Assembly: GCA_023386455.1 (NCBI GenBank)
Contig: JAEWJO010000369.1
Span: 1-32,437 of the forward strand
Reading direction: 5' to 3'
DNA length: 32,437 nt
From: Pseudomonadota bacterium
GTDB taxonomy: Bacteria; Myxococcota_A; Polyangia; Haliangiales; Haliangiaceae
The position numbers and the translations under genes were made by a program. Position 1 is the first letter of the stretch; the number at the start of each line of letters is the position of its first letter. Positions 7,973 to 15,255 of the stretch are shown piece after piece. The notes beneath the pieces were generated by a model. It made no database searches. It was given only the letters and a program-made list of their open reading frames with translations, and was not told where the DNA came from.

Positions 7973-9484
7973 ATGAGGCACCTCGCATTTCCGGTGGTAT
8001 CGGGTCTCGTGTTCGCCGCTGGCGTGGCCGGCGCTGCGCCCTCGAGCACGCCGACGACGAACGACGATGTGGACTTTCGGGCCGACGGCTCGGTCAAAGT
8101 CGGCGATCAGGTCTTCCCGACGCGCGAGGCGTATCACCACTCGGCGTTCTTCCGCGAGAGCGGTGCGCGCTGCGGCAGCCGCACGCCGACGATGACGGCG
8201 CAGCTCCTCGCCGCGGGTCCCGCCGACTGCGGCATGAACAGCACGACGATCAACGCGACGTACAACGATAACCGGACGCTCGTGATCCCGGTCGTCTTCC
8301 ACGTGATCAAGAAGTCCGACGGCACGACGGGCAACATCCCCGAGGCGCTGCTCCGGAGCCAGATCGACATCCTGAACGAGGACTTCAACGCGCTCGCGAA
8401 CACGCCGGGAGCGATGGGGACGAACGCGAAGCTGCAGTTCGTGCTCGCCCGGCTCGATCCGCAGGGCAACCCGACGACCGGCATCGAGTACGTCACGAAC
8501 AACACCTACTTCAACGATCCGGGCAGCAGCGGCCAGAACGCGATGAAGCGAGCGCTGAAGTGGGACCCGACGCGCTACTTCAACATCTACACGAACAACG
8601 CCGGCGGCGGCGGCATCCTCGGCTACGCGACGTTCCCGGCGGAAGAGGCCGGCGGCCAGGAGGACGGCGTCGTCCTCAACTGGGTCTACGTCGGCCGCAA
8701 CGCGCCCGGCGGCGCGCCGTACGACCTCGGCCGCACGGCGACCCACGAGGTCGGCCACTACCTCGGCCTCTATCACACGTTCCAGAGCGGCTGCGGCTCG
8801 ACGGCGTCGCCGTACACGACCGGCGATCTGATCTCCGACACCCTGCGCGAGGCGCAGCCGAACTACGGCTGCACGGCGGTCTCCTCGGGCTGCAGCGGCG
8901 GCGGCATGAGCCCGATCGAGAACTACATGGACTACAGCGAAGACCTCTGCATGACGAAGTTCACGCCGGAGCAGGTCAATCGCATCCGCTGCTCGATGGT
9001 CAACTACCGGTGGGTCAACACGCCGCCGATCGCGAACTTCACGTTCGCGGCGAATGGCCTGACGGCGACGTTCACGAACTCGAGCAGCGACGCCGAGTCG
9101 ATGCCGATGGCGCTCAAGTACAACTGGGACTTCGGCGACGGCATGACGTCGACGGACGGCAACCCGATGCACACGTACGCGGTCGCGGGCACGTACAACG
9201 TCAAGCTCGAGGTCATCGACCCGGGCAGCGGCTCGAACATCAAGACGCAGTCTGTGATGGTCACCGCCAACGAGCAGCCGGACGCAGGCGCCGGTACGGG
9301 CAGCGGTAGCGGTGATGGCCCCGACGCCGGCGTCGGCGGCGGTGGCGGTAACGGCGGTGGCGACGACGATGGCGGCGAAGAGCCCGCCGGCTGCTGCGAT
9401 GCGCCCGGCAGCGGCGTCACCGGTCTCGTGCTCGGCCTGCCGGTGCTCGGTCTCGTGCTGCGCCGCCGTCGCGCTCGCGCCTAG
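7973..9484 (+). CDS. Secreted M43 (pappalysin-type) zinc metalloprotease with PKD domain and MYXO-CTERM-like tail
   Basis: 503 residues from ATG 7973; an in-frame GTG at 7967 is the only nearby alternative. The signal peptide is MRHLAFPVVSGLVFAAGVAGA. The zinc site is HEVGHYLGLYH (H258, E259, H262, H268). The Met-turn ENYMDYSEDLCMTKFTPEQV is of the ulilysin/pappalysin type (family M43). A PKD domain follows from about residue 345 (PPIANFTFAANGLTATFTNS, then YNWDFGDG and HTYAVAGTYNVKLEV). After a Gly/Asp-rich linker the protein ends with GCCDAPGSG, a hydrophobic stretch and RRRRARA. This resembles the MYXO-CTERM sorting tail (Cys, helix, basic end), which implies surface anchoring by cleavage at Cys. 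The final TAG overlaps the stop of the convergent gene (CTAG). Confidence 0.92.
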   Translation: MRHLAFPVVSGLVFAAGVAGAAPSSTPTTNDDVDFRADGSVKVGDQVFPTREAYHHSAFFRESGARCGSRTPTMTAQLLAAGPADCGMNSTTINATYNDNRTLVIPVVFHVIKKSDGTTGNIPEALLRSQIDILNEDFNALANTPGAMGTNAKLQFVLARLDPQGNPTTGIEYVTNNTYFNDPGSSGQNAMKRALKWDPTRYFNIYTNNAGGGGILGYATFPAEEAGGQEDGVVLNWVYVGRNAPGGAPYDLGRTATHEVGHYLGLYHTFQSGCGSTASPYTTGDLISDTLREAQPNYGCTAVSSGCSGGGMSPIENYMDYSEDLCMTKFTPEQVNRIRCSMVNYRWVNTPPIANFTFAANGLTATFTNSSSDAESMPMALKYNWDFGDGMTSTDGNPMHTYAVAGTYNVKLEVIDPGSGSNIKTQSVMVTANEQPDAGAGTGSGSGDGPDAGVGGGGGNGGGDDDGGEEPAGCCDAPGSGVTGLVLGLPVLGLVLRRRRARA

Positions 9485-10065
9485 TCGTCGTCGGAGGTGA
9501 CGTGCGCGTTCGGTTCGGGCCGGATCGACGCCGGTAGCGGCGCCGGGATGCGCGCCTCGAAGTCGATCCAGACGCGCGCGTCCTCGCGACAGTCGTATGT
9601 GCGGCAGGTCGCCGGGCGCGCGCTGTAGATCGTGCACGCGCCTGCCGCGTCCATGCACGCACACTTCTTCGTCATCGGGTCGCGCGGCAAGAGGTACGGC
9701 CTGTCGACGACGAACGGGACGATCTTCTCGGCGATATCCTGCGGCGAGAGCGCGACCTCGAACGAGCAGCAGCGCGCGCCGCACAGCGGGATTCGCGACG
9801 CGCAGTCGATGTCGGGGCTCTCGACGTCGTACTTGTCGGTGACGAGCGAGAGCCGGATCTTCGTGCCGCGATCTGCCTGGATCTTCGCCGCGAGCCGCTT
9901 GAAGCTCTGCGGCAGCTGACCGCGCAGGATCAACGCGTCGAGCAGCCACTCGAACCGGCGCGACGCCTCGTCATTGTCGGGCAGGTGCGGCAGATCGGCC
10001 GCGAGCTTCTCGATCAGCGCCTGCAGATCGCTGTCGACGGGCGGCGGCGGCGGACGATCGGCCAT
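9481..10065 (-). CDS. YkgJ-family cysteine-cluster (zinc/iron-chelating) protein
   Basis: 194 residues from ATG 10065, four bases after the agmatinase-like stop; a longer open frame upstream overlaps that gene and was not used. The conserved cluster starts at CASRIPLCGARCC and continues with FEVALSPQDIAEKIVPFVVD and KKCACMDAAGACTIYSARPATCRTYDC. This is the CxxxCxxCC plus C...C...RPxxCrxy pattern of the YkgJ / CxxCxxCC-binding family, thought to bind Zn or Fe-S. The first ~60 residues (PPPPPVDSDLQALIEKLAAD) are helical or disordered, and the end is acidic (VTSDDD). The molecular role of the family is not established. Operon position after an arginase-family enzyme is seen; a functional link is not shown. 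Confidence 0.82.
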   Translation of the reverse strand: MADRPPPPPVDSDLQALIEKLAADLPHLPDNDEASRRFEWLLDALILRGQLPQSFKRLAAKIQADRGTKIRLSLVTDKYDVESPDIDCASRIPLCGARCCSFEVALSPQDIAEKIVPFVVDRPYLLPRDPMTKKCACMDAAGACTIYSARPATCRTYDCREDARVWIDFEARIPAPLPASIRPEPNAHVTSDDD

Positions 10066-10069
10066 CGCG

Positions 10070-11107
10070 CTACTTCTGCGAGGCCAGCGTCCAGGCGCAC
10101 AGCTTGTAGAGCATGCGCGCGCCGACGTTTGCATCCCACTCGTCGCCGTCGGGCCCGGGCACGACCTCGTTGAGATCGAAGCCGACGATCGTCGCACCGG
10201 ACTGGACGATGCGCTTCACGAGGTATGCGGCCTGCTGGAACGACAGTCCGCCGGGAACCGGCGTCCCCGTCGACGGGCACAGCTTCGGATCGAGTCCGTC
10301 GATGTCGAACGACACGTAGACGCGCTTCGGCAGCTCCGCGACGATACCGTCGCAGATCTCGCGCCACGTCTCGCCGGCGAAGCCACGCTCGGCGAGCATC
10401 GCGTCGTGATGAACGACGACGCGACCTGCTTCGCGCGCGACGACATCGACCTCGGTCTTCGCGAAGTCGCGGATGCCGACCTGCACGAGCTTGCGCACCT
10501 GCGGGATCTTGCGGACGACGTTGTACATGATCGACGCGTGCGACCACTCGAAGCCCTCGTATGCCTCGCGGAGGTCGGAGTGCGCATCGACGTGCAGCAC
10601 GCCGAACGCGTCGTGGCTCTCGGCCATGCGCGCGATCGCACCGAACGGCACCGAGTGATCGCCGCCGAGCACGCCGACGAGCTTGCCCGCGCGCAGGTAG
10701 CGATCGACCGTCTCGTAGACGTGGCGGTTCAGCCGGGCGCCAGCGTCGTTCACGCGCGCGAGGGCAGCGGCGAGCGCCTGGTCGTCGCCGATGCGACCGC
10801 CGACCTCGATGATCTTCTCGGCATCGGCGCGCGCGGCGCGGTTCCACTCCTCGACCTCGCCGGGGATGTCGAGCATCGCGATGCCAGCGCGCCACGGCTC
10901 GCCGAGATCGGCGTCGTAGAGGTCGAGCTGGTGGCTCGCCGTGCGGATCGCGGCGGGGCCGCGCGACGTGCCCGGCCGGTACGACGTCGTCGCATCCCAC
11001 GGCACCGGAACGATCACGAGGCGTGCCTCGTCGGGCGTCGTCGGCAAGCCGAACAGGCCGGCGTCGGCGGGCGGTGCGGCGTCGGGATCGTGATCTGCGG
11101 TGGCCAC
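10070..11107 (-). CDS. Agmatinase/arginase-family ureohydrolase
   Basis: 345 residues. GTG start at 11107-11105 shares one base with the preceding TAG stop (TAGTG), so translation is probably coupled; GAGGG lies about ten bases upstream. All six manganese ligands of the ureohydrolase fold are present: H in LGGDHSVPFG, D-H-D in HVDAHSDLRE, and the two aspartates in SFDIDGLDPKLCPSTGTPVPGG, shown here only as the motif SFDIDGLDP. Enzymes of this fold hydrolyse agmatine, arginine, guanidinobutyrate or formiminoglutamate. The TGTPVPGG loop and overall length slightly above E. coli SpeB fit the agmatinase branch, but substrate cannot be fixed from sequence. The N-terminal 20 residues are Asp/Pro/Ala-rich. 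Neighbours give no pathway clue. Confidence 0.88.
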   Translation of the reverse strand: MATADHDPDAAPPADAGLFGLPTTPDEARLVIVPVPWDATTSYRPGTSRGPAAIRTASHQLDLYDADLGEPWRAGIAMLDIPGEVEEWNRAARADAEKIIEVGGRIGDDQALAAALARVNDAGARLNRHVYETVDRYLRAGKLVGVLGGDHSVPFGAIARMAESHDAFGVLHVDAHSDLREAYEGFEWSHASIMYNVVRKIPQVRKLVQVGIRDFAKTEVDVVAREAGRVVVHHDAMLAERGFAGETWREICDGIVAELPKRVYVSFDIDGLDPKLCPSTGTPVPGGLSFQQAAYLVKRIVQSGATIVGFDLNEVVPGPDGDEWDANVGARMLYKLCAWTLASQK

Positions 11108-11316
11108 TACTCGCCACCCTCACTCGGATCCGACGAGCGCATCTCCTTCGCGTCCTCGTCGCCCTCTGCGGGCGCGTCGCTGCTCTTCATCTCGTCGGAC
11201 GCCGGTTCGACCTCGCTCGCAGGTGCAGCGTTTGCCGGCGACTGCGGCGCCTTCTTCTTGGCGCATCCGGTGACGGAGAGGGACAGCACGAACGCGAGGG
11301 CGAAGGCGATACGCAT
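11107..11316 (-). CDS. Small acidic lipoprotein
   Basis: 69 residues from ATG 11316. MRIAFALAFVLSLSVTGC is a lipoprotein signal with the lipobox SVTGC (Cys 18), followed by AKKKAPQ and then an acidic, Ser/Pro/Ala/Glu-rich low-complexity tail (EVEPASDEMKSSD and KEMRSSDPSEGGE). The SSD element occurs twice in similar contexts (EMKSSD, EMRSSD). It lies nine bases after the S1 gene and is coupled to the agmatinase gene by TAGTG. The signal and low-complexity tail are clear; no function is known for such proteins. Confidence 0.7.
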   Translation of the reverse strand: MRIAFALAFVLSLSVTGCAKKKAPQSPANAAPASEVEPASDEMKSSDAPAEGDEDAKEMRSSDPSEGGE

Positions 11317-11325
11317 GCCGCGATT

Positions 11326-12477
11326 CTACTTCTTGCGCTGGAGCAAGTCGCCGAACGTACCGAGCTTCTGCGGAGCGCGCGGCTGCGCGGCGACATCCTC
11401 GGCGCTCGCGTCGTTCGAGGCCGTCAGCGACAGCGACAGCCGGCGCTTGTCGTGATCGATGGCGAGCACGCTCGCCTCGACCTGCTGGCCGACCGACACG
11501 ACCTCCTTCGGATGATTGATCCGGCGGCCCGCACCGAGCTCGCTGATGTGGACGAGGCCCTCGACACCGGGAGCGATCTCGACAAACGCGCCGAACGGCT
11601 GGAGCCGCGTGATCGTGCCCTTCACGCGCGAGCCCTCGCCGAGGTTGCCGGTCGCGTCGCGCCACGGATCGCTCGCGAGCGCCTTGAGGCTCAGCGAGAT
11701 CCGCTCGCCCTTCTCGCCCGGCTCGATCTTCAGCACCGCGACGTCGAGCTCCTGGCCGAGGCTCAGCACGTCCTCGGGCTTCTCGACGCGCGTGAAGCCG
11801 AGCTCGCTGATGTGGAGCATGCCCTCGATGCCGCCGATGTCGACGAACGCGCCGAACGGCTTGAACCCGACGACCTTGCCGCGCAGCACCACGCCCGGAA
11901 CGAGCTTCTTGCGCGTCTCGACGGCGAGCTTCTCCTGCTCCTCCTCGAGGAGCGCGCGCCGCGACAGCACCAGGTTGCGCGGCTCGTAGCGCGTGATCCG
12001 GAACGTCAGCTTCTGGCCGACGAACTTGGAGAGGTCCTCGACGAACCGGTTGTCGATCTGCGACGCGGGCACGAACGCCCGCACGCCGGCGACATCGACG
12101 GACAGACCGCCCTTGACGACCTCGGTGACGAGACCCTCGACGGGGATGCCGAGCTCCTGCGCCTGCTGCAGCTCCGCGCGCGCCTCGGGGCCGCGACCGA
12201 GCTTGGTGCGCAGCGACAGCACGCCGCCGGCGTCGGACATCACCCGCGCCTCGATCGTGTCGCCGATCTTGACGAGGAGCTTGCCCTCCTTGTCCGAGAC
12301 CTGATCCTTCTCGAGCTGGCCTTCCGCCTTGCCGCCGAGGTCGACGAACACGGCTTCCTTGCTGATCGAGATGATCTTGCCCTTCACGAGGTCGCCGATC
12401 TTGGGGCGCTTGGCGCGCGGCTTGTCCCGCTCGCTCTCGGCGAACATCGCAGCGAAATCTTCGTCGTTATCGGGCAT
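11326..12477 (-). CDS. S1-domain RNA-binding protein (ribosomal S1-like, four S1 repeats)
   Basis: 383 residues from ATG 12477. Four OB-fold S1 domains can be read. S1-1, about 25-92, begins KIGDLVKGKIISISKEAVFV. S1-2, about 110-175, has PVEGLVTEVVKGGLSVDVAG and ends VLSRRALLEEE. S1-3, about 192-268, has LRGKVVGFKPFGAFVDIGG and GMLHISELG. S1-4, about 282-352, has KGTITRLQPFGAFVEIAPG and GLVHISELG. The last two are the most canonical. Ribosomal S1 of proteobacteria usually has six repeats and is about 550 residues, so this is a shorter paralogue or a divergent S1. It probably binds mRNA or regulates translation. It heads the run S1, lipoprotein, agmatinase-like and cysteine-cluster protein. 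Confidence 0.87.
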   Translation of the reverse strand: MPDNDEDFAAMFAESERDKPRAKRPKIGDLVKGKIISISKEAVFVDLGGKAEGQLEKDQVSDKEGKLLVKIGDTIEARVMSDAGGVLSLRTKLGRGPEARAELQQAQELGIPVEGLVTEVVKGGLSVDVAGVRAFVPASQIDNRFVEDLSKFVGQKLTFRITRYEPRNLVLSRRALLEEEQEKLAVETRKKLVPGVVLRGKVVGFKPFGAFVDIGGIEGMLHISELGFTRVEKPEDVLSLGQELDVAVLKIEPGEKGERISLSLKALASDPWRDATGNLGEGSRVKGTITRLQPFGAFVEIAPGVEGLVHISELGAGRRINHPKEVVSVGQQVEASVLAIDHDKRRLSLSLTASNDASAEDVAAQPRAPQKLGTFGDLLQRKK

Positions 12478-12530
12478 GGCGGCGCACTCTACAGTGCGCC
12501 CGGCAGGCCGACAACGGTCCGGGAGCGCCG

Positions 12531-13484
12531 TCAGTTCGCAGACGCGCGGGCGGAGCCGGCCGGCTTCGTCGACGGCGGGAGGGGCGTCTCGGCCGGCCTG
12601 GCAGCGACCGGCGCCGGCCCCGAGCCGTCGAGGCCGAGGCCCTTGGTGTGGAGGTAGCCAACCTTGCGCATCGCCCAGTCCCAGACCCGGGTCGGGAACA
12701 GGCGCGAGAACAGGACGACGAAGTTCGTCGAGAATGGCGCGACGTAGCGAGCCGACGGACGGCGCGCATTCACGGCGCGCGCGATCGCCTTCGCGATCAC
12801 GATCGGGTTCGATGCGAAGCGGTCCGCCAGCTTCGACATCTGCTCGTACTTGCCGACCGCCTTCGCGTACGGCGTGCCGTCGAACGCGCCGAGGCCGGCG
12901 ACCGCGGTTGCCTCGAAGTTCGTGCGGATGACGCCCGGCTCGATCAGCGCGACGTCGATGCCGAACGGGCGCAGCTCGTAGCGCATCGCATCGGACAGCG
13001 ATTCGACGGCGTACTTTGTCGAGTTGTAGACGCCGAAGTACGGCAGCGTGATGCGGCCGCCGACGCTCGACACGTTGATGATGCGGCCAGCCTTGCGCTC
13101 CATCATCTTCGGCAAGAACGCGCGCGTGACGTTCATGAGGCCGAACACGTTCGTCTCGTACTGGCGGCGCATCTCGGCGTCGCTGATCTCGGACGTCGGC
13201 CCGAGCGTGCCGAAGCCGGCGTTGTTGACGAGCACGTCGAGGCCCTTGCCGCCGGTCAGCTTCTCGACCTCGGCGACGGCCGCGGTGATCGACGCGAGCG
13301 ACGTGACATCGAGGATCAGCGTGTCGAGCTTGCCGCTCGTCTCGGCGGCAAGCTTGGCGAGCTCGCCCGGCTTGCGGCCTGTCGCGATGACGTGATGACC
13401 GAGCGTGGCGAGGTGCAGCGCGGTCATGCGGCCGATGCCCGCGGTGGCGCCAGTGATGAGGACGATCTTCGACGAGTTCGACAT
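12531..13484 (-). CDS. Short-chain dehydrogenase/reductase under TetR control
   Basis: 317 residues, ATG 13484, with AGGAG about ten bases upstream. Classical SDR features are present: the NAD(P)-binding TGATAGIG (residues 11-18), NNAG (87-90), catalytic S140, Y153 and K157 in YNSTK, and PGVIRTNF after the active site. The ~65-residue extension beyond the Rossmann fold holds a hydrophobic stretch (YVAPFSTNFVVLFSRLFPTRVWDWAM) and a Pro/Ala-rich end. Such extensions are seen in SDRs acting on lipids or steroids at membranes. Substrate is unknown. An 18-bp near-palindrome at 13509-13526, matching the one before the upstream tetR-family gene, implies repression by that regulator and induction by a small molecule. 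Confidence 0.9.
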   Translation of the reverse strand: MSNSSKIVLITGATAGIGRMTALHLATLGHHVIATGRKPGELAKLAAETSGKLDTLILDVTSLASITAAVAEVEKLTGGKGLDVLVNNAGFGTLGPTSEISDAEMRRQYETNVFGLMNVTRAFLPKMMERKAGRIINVSSVGGRITLPYFGVYNSTKYAVESLSDAMRYELRPFGIDVALIEPGVIRTNFEATAVAGLGAFDGTPYAKAVGKYEQMSKLADRFASNPIVIAKAIARAVNARRPSARYVAPFSTNFVVLFSRLFPTRVWDWAMRKVGYLHTKGLGLDGSGPAPVAARPAETPLPPSTKPAGSARASAN

Positions 13485-13508
13485 GGGACGTAGCTCCTAG
13501 CGGTAGGT

Positions 13509-13526
13509 GGAATGAATGTTCATTCC
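13509..13526. promoter_or_regulatory. Putative TetR operator before the SDR gene
   Basis: GGAATGAATGTTCATTCC lies about 25 bases upstream of the SDR start codon. It is a palindrome except at the centre and differs by one base from the perfect palindrome at 14179-14196 before the tetR-family gene. Two such sites flanking one regulator gene are strong evidence for a shared operator; binding itself is inferred. Confidence 0.8.
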
Positions 13527-13596
13527 GTCAGAAGACAAACAACGATGAGGGCTTACAACCCGGGCCCGAACCGCGGCCCAGGGGATTCCAGTCAGG

Positions 13597-14172
13597 TCAG
13601 GCGCGAATCGCTTCCCAGACGCACTGCTCGGCGAGGACCCAGTCGGCCTCGCCGATCGGCGCGTTGATCTCGACGCAGCTGCGGATCACGCCGACGAACG
13701 CGCCCATGACGAGCCCCATGAGGAGCCGGGGCGAGCCCGCCTTCAGCTCGCCGCGAGCCTGCGCCGCGACGACGACGTTCGTGAACAGATCGAGCATGCG
13801 CTGCTCGAGTGCCTGGCTCTCGGCATCGAGATACGAGGCGTGGTGGTGCAGCTCGAGGAACACGAACGGCTTCGGGTTCTCGACGGCAAACTTCGCCATC
13901 CGCATCCACATCGTGCGGAACAGCTCGCGCGCGATCGTCGCCTTGGGAAAGTCGGAGATCGTGCGCTCGGCGAACCGCTGCTTCTCCTGCCGGTAGAGCG
14001 CGTTGACGAGCGCTTCCTTGGAGTCGAAGTAGCGATAGATCGTGCCGGCACCGACGCCGGCCTTCTCCGCGATCTCGGGGACGGCGGTGCCGAAGAACCC
14101 GCGCTCCACGAACAGCTCGAGCGCGGCGTTCATGATCGCCTCGCGCTTGTCGCTCTTCGCTGCTATCGCCAT
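13597..14172 (-). CDS. TetR/AcrR-family transcriptional regulator
   Basis: 191 residues from ATG 14172; an in-frame ATG at 14193 would start inside the operator and is less likely. The DNA-binding domain is EAIMNAALELFVERGFFGTA, then VPEIAEKAGVGAGTIYRYFD and SKEALVNALYRQ, the standard TetR helix-turn-helix. The C-terminal ligand domain (about residues 55-191) has ELFRTMWMRMAKFAVENPKP, ELHHHASYL and LLMGLVMGAFVGVIRS. It probably represses itself and the downstream SDR gene through the two matching palindromes. The SDR gene lies 112 bases downstream on the same strand, with its own operator. The inducer is unknown; a hydrophobic or aromatic compound would be usual for the family. Confidence 0.92.
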   Translation of the reverse strand: MAIAAKSDKREAIMNAALELFVERGFFGTAVPEIAEKAGVGAGTIYRYFDSKEALVNALYRQEKQRFAERTISDFPKATIARELFRTMWMRMAKFAVENPKPFVFLELHHHASYLDAESQALEQRMLDLFTNVVVAAQARGELKAGSPRLLMGLVMGAFVGVIRSCVEINAPIGEADWVLAEQCVWEAIRA

Positions 14173-14178
14173 CGCGAG

Positions 14179-14196
14179 GGAATGAATATTCATTCC
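14179..14196. promoter_or_regulatory. Putative TetR autoregulatory operator
   Basis: GGAATGAATATTCATTCC is a perfect 18-bp palindrome ending six bases before the tetR-family ATG at 14172. It covers the candidate -10 element, so bound repressor would block RNA polymerase. It matches the site at 13509-13526 at 17 of 18 positions. Confidence 0.85.
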
Positions 14197-14211
14197 GGGT
14201 CGCGCGCGCAA
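14183..14211 (-). promoter_or_regulatory. Candidate promoter of the tetR-family gene
   Basis: On the minus strand TTGCGC (14211-14206) and TATTCA (14188-14183) are separated by 17 bases, a sigma-70-like arrangement. The start site would fall about four bases before ATG 14172, giving an almost leaderless message. The -10 lies inside the palindromic operator. Confidence 0.5.
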
Positions 14212-14242
14212 GGGCTTATTCGCAGGCCGGCGAAAAACCCGG

Positions 14243-15142
14243 TCAATTCAAGGTGGTTACGTTCGCAGATTTCTCGGCCGGGCGCGCCTTCGCCGTCATC
14301 GTCGCCCACAGCGCGAGGTGATCCGAGACGTCGAGCGCGTGCGCGGTCGCGAACCGGCGCGTGTCGAAGCCGCGCGTGTAGATCGCGTCGAGCTTCATGC
14401 CGATGTAGCGGTGCGTCGCGCCGCTGTCCTTCACCGGCGTGTCGAAGCCGTGCGCCCGGACGAGCTCCTCGAGGCGCTCGTCCTGCGTGTTCGTCGGGAT
14501 CGGCAGCCAGTGGCTGACCCACGTGAACGGGTTCGTGTTGAAGTCGCCGGCGATCACGACCGGCGTGGTCTGCTGCTCGGCGTACTTCAGGATCGGCAGC
14601 ATCTGGCGCCGGCGATCCTTCACGCTCAGCCGGTTCTCGAGGTGCACGCCGATCACCGTGATCGGCCGGCCATCCTGCATGACGGTCACGGCGACCGCTG
14701 CACGGCGGCCGGCGTTGAAGTGGACGTCGTTCCACGGCAGCTCGATCACGCGCGCGGACAGGATCGGCGCCTTCGACAGGATCGCGACGCCGATGTCCTT
14801 GCCCTCGGCGTGGTGCGCCGGCGCGTAGACCGTGTAGAAGCCCATCGCCTTCGCGACCCCGCACGCGGCGCTGCACGTGTCGTCCCGGCGCGGCACCTCC
14901 TCCATGATCAAGAGGTCGGCATCGCGCAGCGCGCGGTCGCCCTGGATGCCGCGCATGATCACGCTCGCCGGTTCCTTGTGGACGTTGAAGGTCACGACCT
15001 TCAGCTGCTTCGGCAGCTCGGCCGACGTCGACTTCGCAGGGAACGTCGACTCGATCGCGTGGTTCTTCGGAATTCCTTGCAGCCCGAAGCTACAACCAGC
15101 GAACGCAGCGCATACGAATGCAATGATGGCGAGGCGACCCAT
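14243..15142 (-). CDS. Endonuclease/exonuclease/phosphatase-family lipoprotein
   Basis: 299 residues from ATG 15142, giving MGRLAIIAFVCAAFAGCSFG with a lipobox at FAGC (Cys 17). An in-frame ATG at 15160 adds six residues and is also possible. The EEP fold is recognised by KVVTFNVHKEP, then the metal-binding glutamate in LLIMEEVPRRDD, VIGVHLENR, VVIAGDFNTNPFTW and the C-terminal SDHLALW. These enzymes are Mg-dependent phosphodiesterases that act on DNA, RNA, phospholipid or inositol headgroups. A lipoprotein anchor places this one at the cell envelope, so an extracellular nucleic acid or lipid substrate is likely. Cysteines in DDTCSAACGVAK may form a disulfide. Confidence 0.87.
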   Translation of the reverse strand: MGRLAIIAFVCAAFAGCSFGLQGIPKNHAIESTFPAKSTSAELPKQLKVVTFNVHKEPASVIMRGIQGDRALRDADLLIMEEVPRRDDTCSAACGVAKAMGFYTVYAPAHHAEGKDIGVAILSKAPILSARVIELPWNDVHFNAGRRAAVAVTVMQDGRPITVIGVHLENRLSVKDRRRQMLPILKYAEQQTTPVVIAGDFNTNPFTWVSHWLPIPTNTQDERLEELVRAHGFDTPVKDSGATHRYIGMKLDAIYTRGFDTRRFATAHALDVSDHLALWATMTAKARPAEKSANVTTLN

Positions 15143-15255
15143 GGAGGACAGACCTAGCATCGCTCAAACGCGTTGGCTCTCGACGATCGCGTCGGGACTT
15201 TGCCGTTCTCGTCCGAGAATCACCGTGACGCATCACGGCGACGCGACTGATCCCG

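Noticed and set aside
7958..9949. A 663-codon minus-strand open frame opposite the M43 protease
   Set aside because: Same composition artefact; the plus-strand gene has a signal peptide and a complete zinc site.
14172..14193. ATG 14193 as the tetR-family start
   Set aside because: It lies within the palindromic operator and between the -10 and the expected start site, so the ATG at 14172 is preferred.
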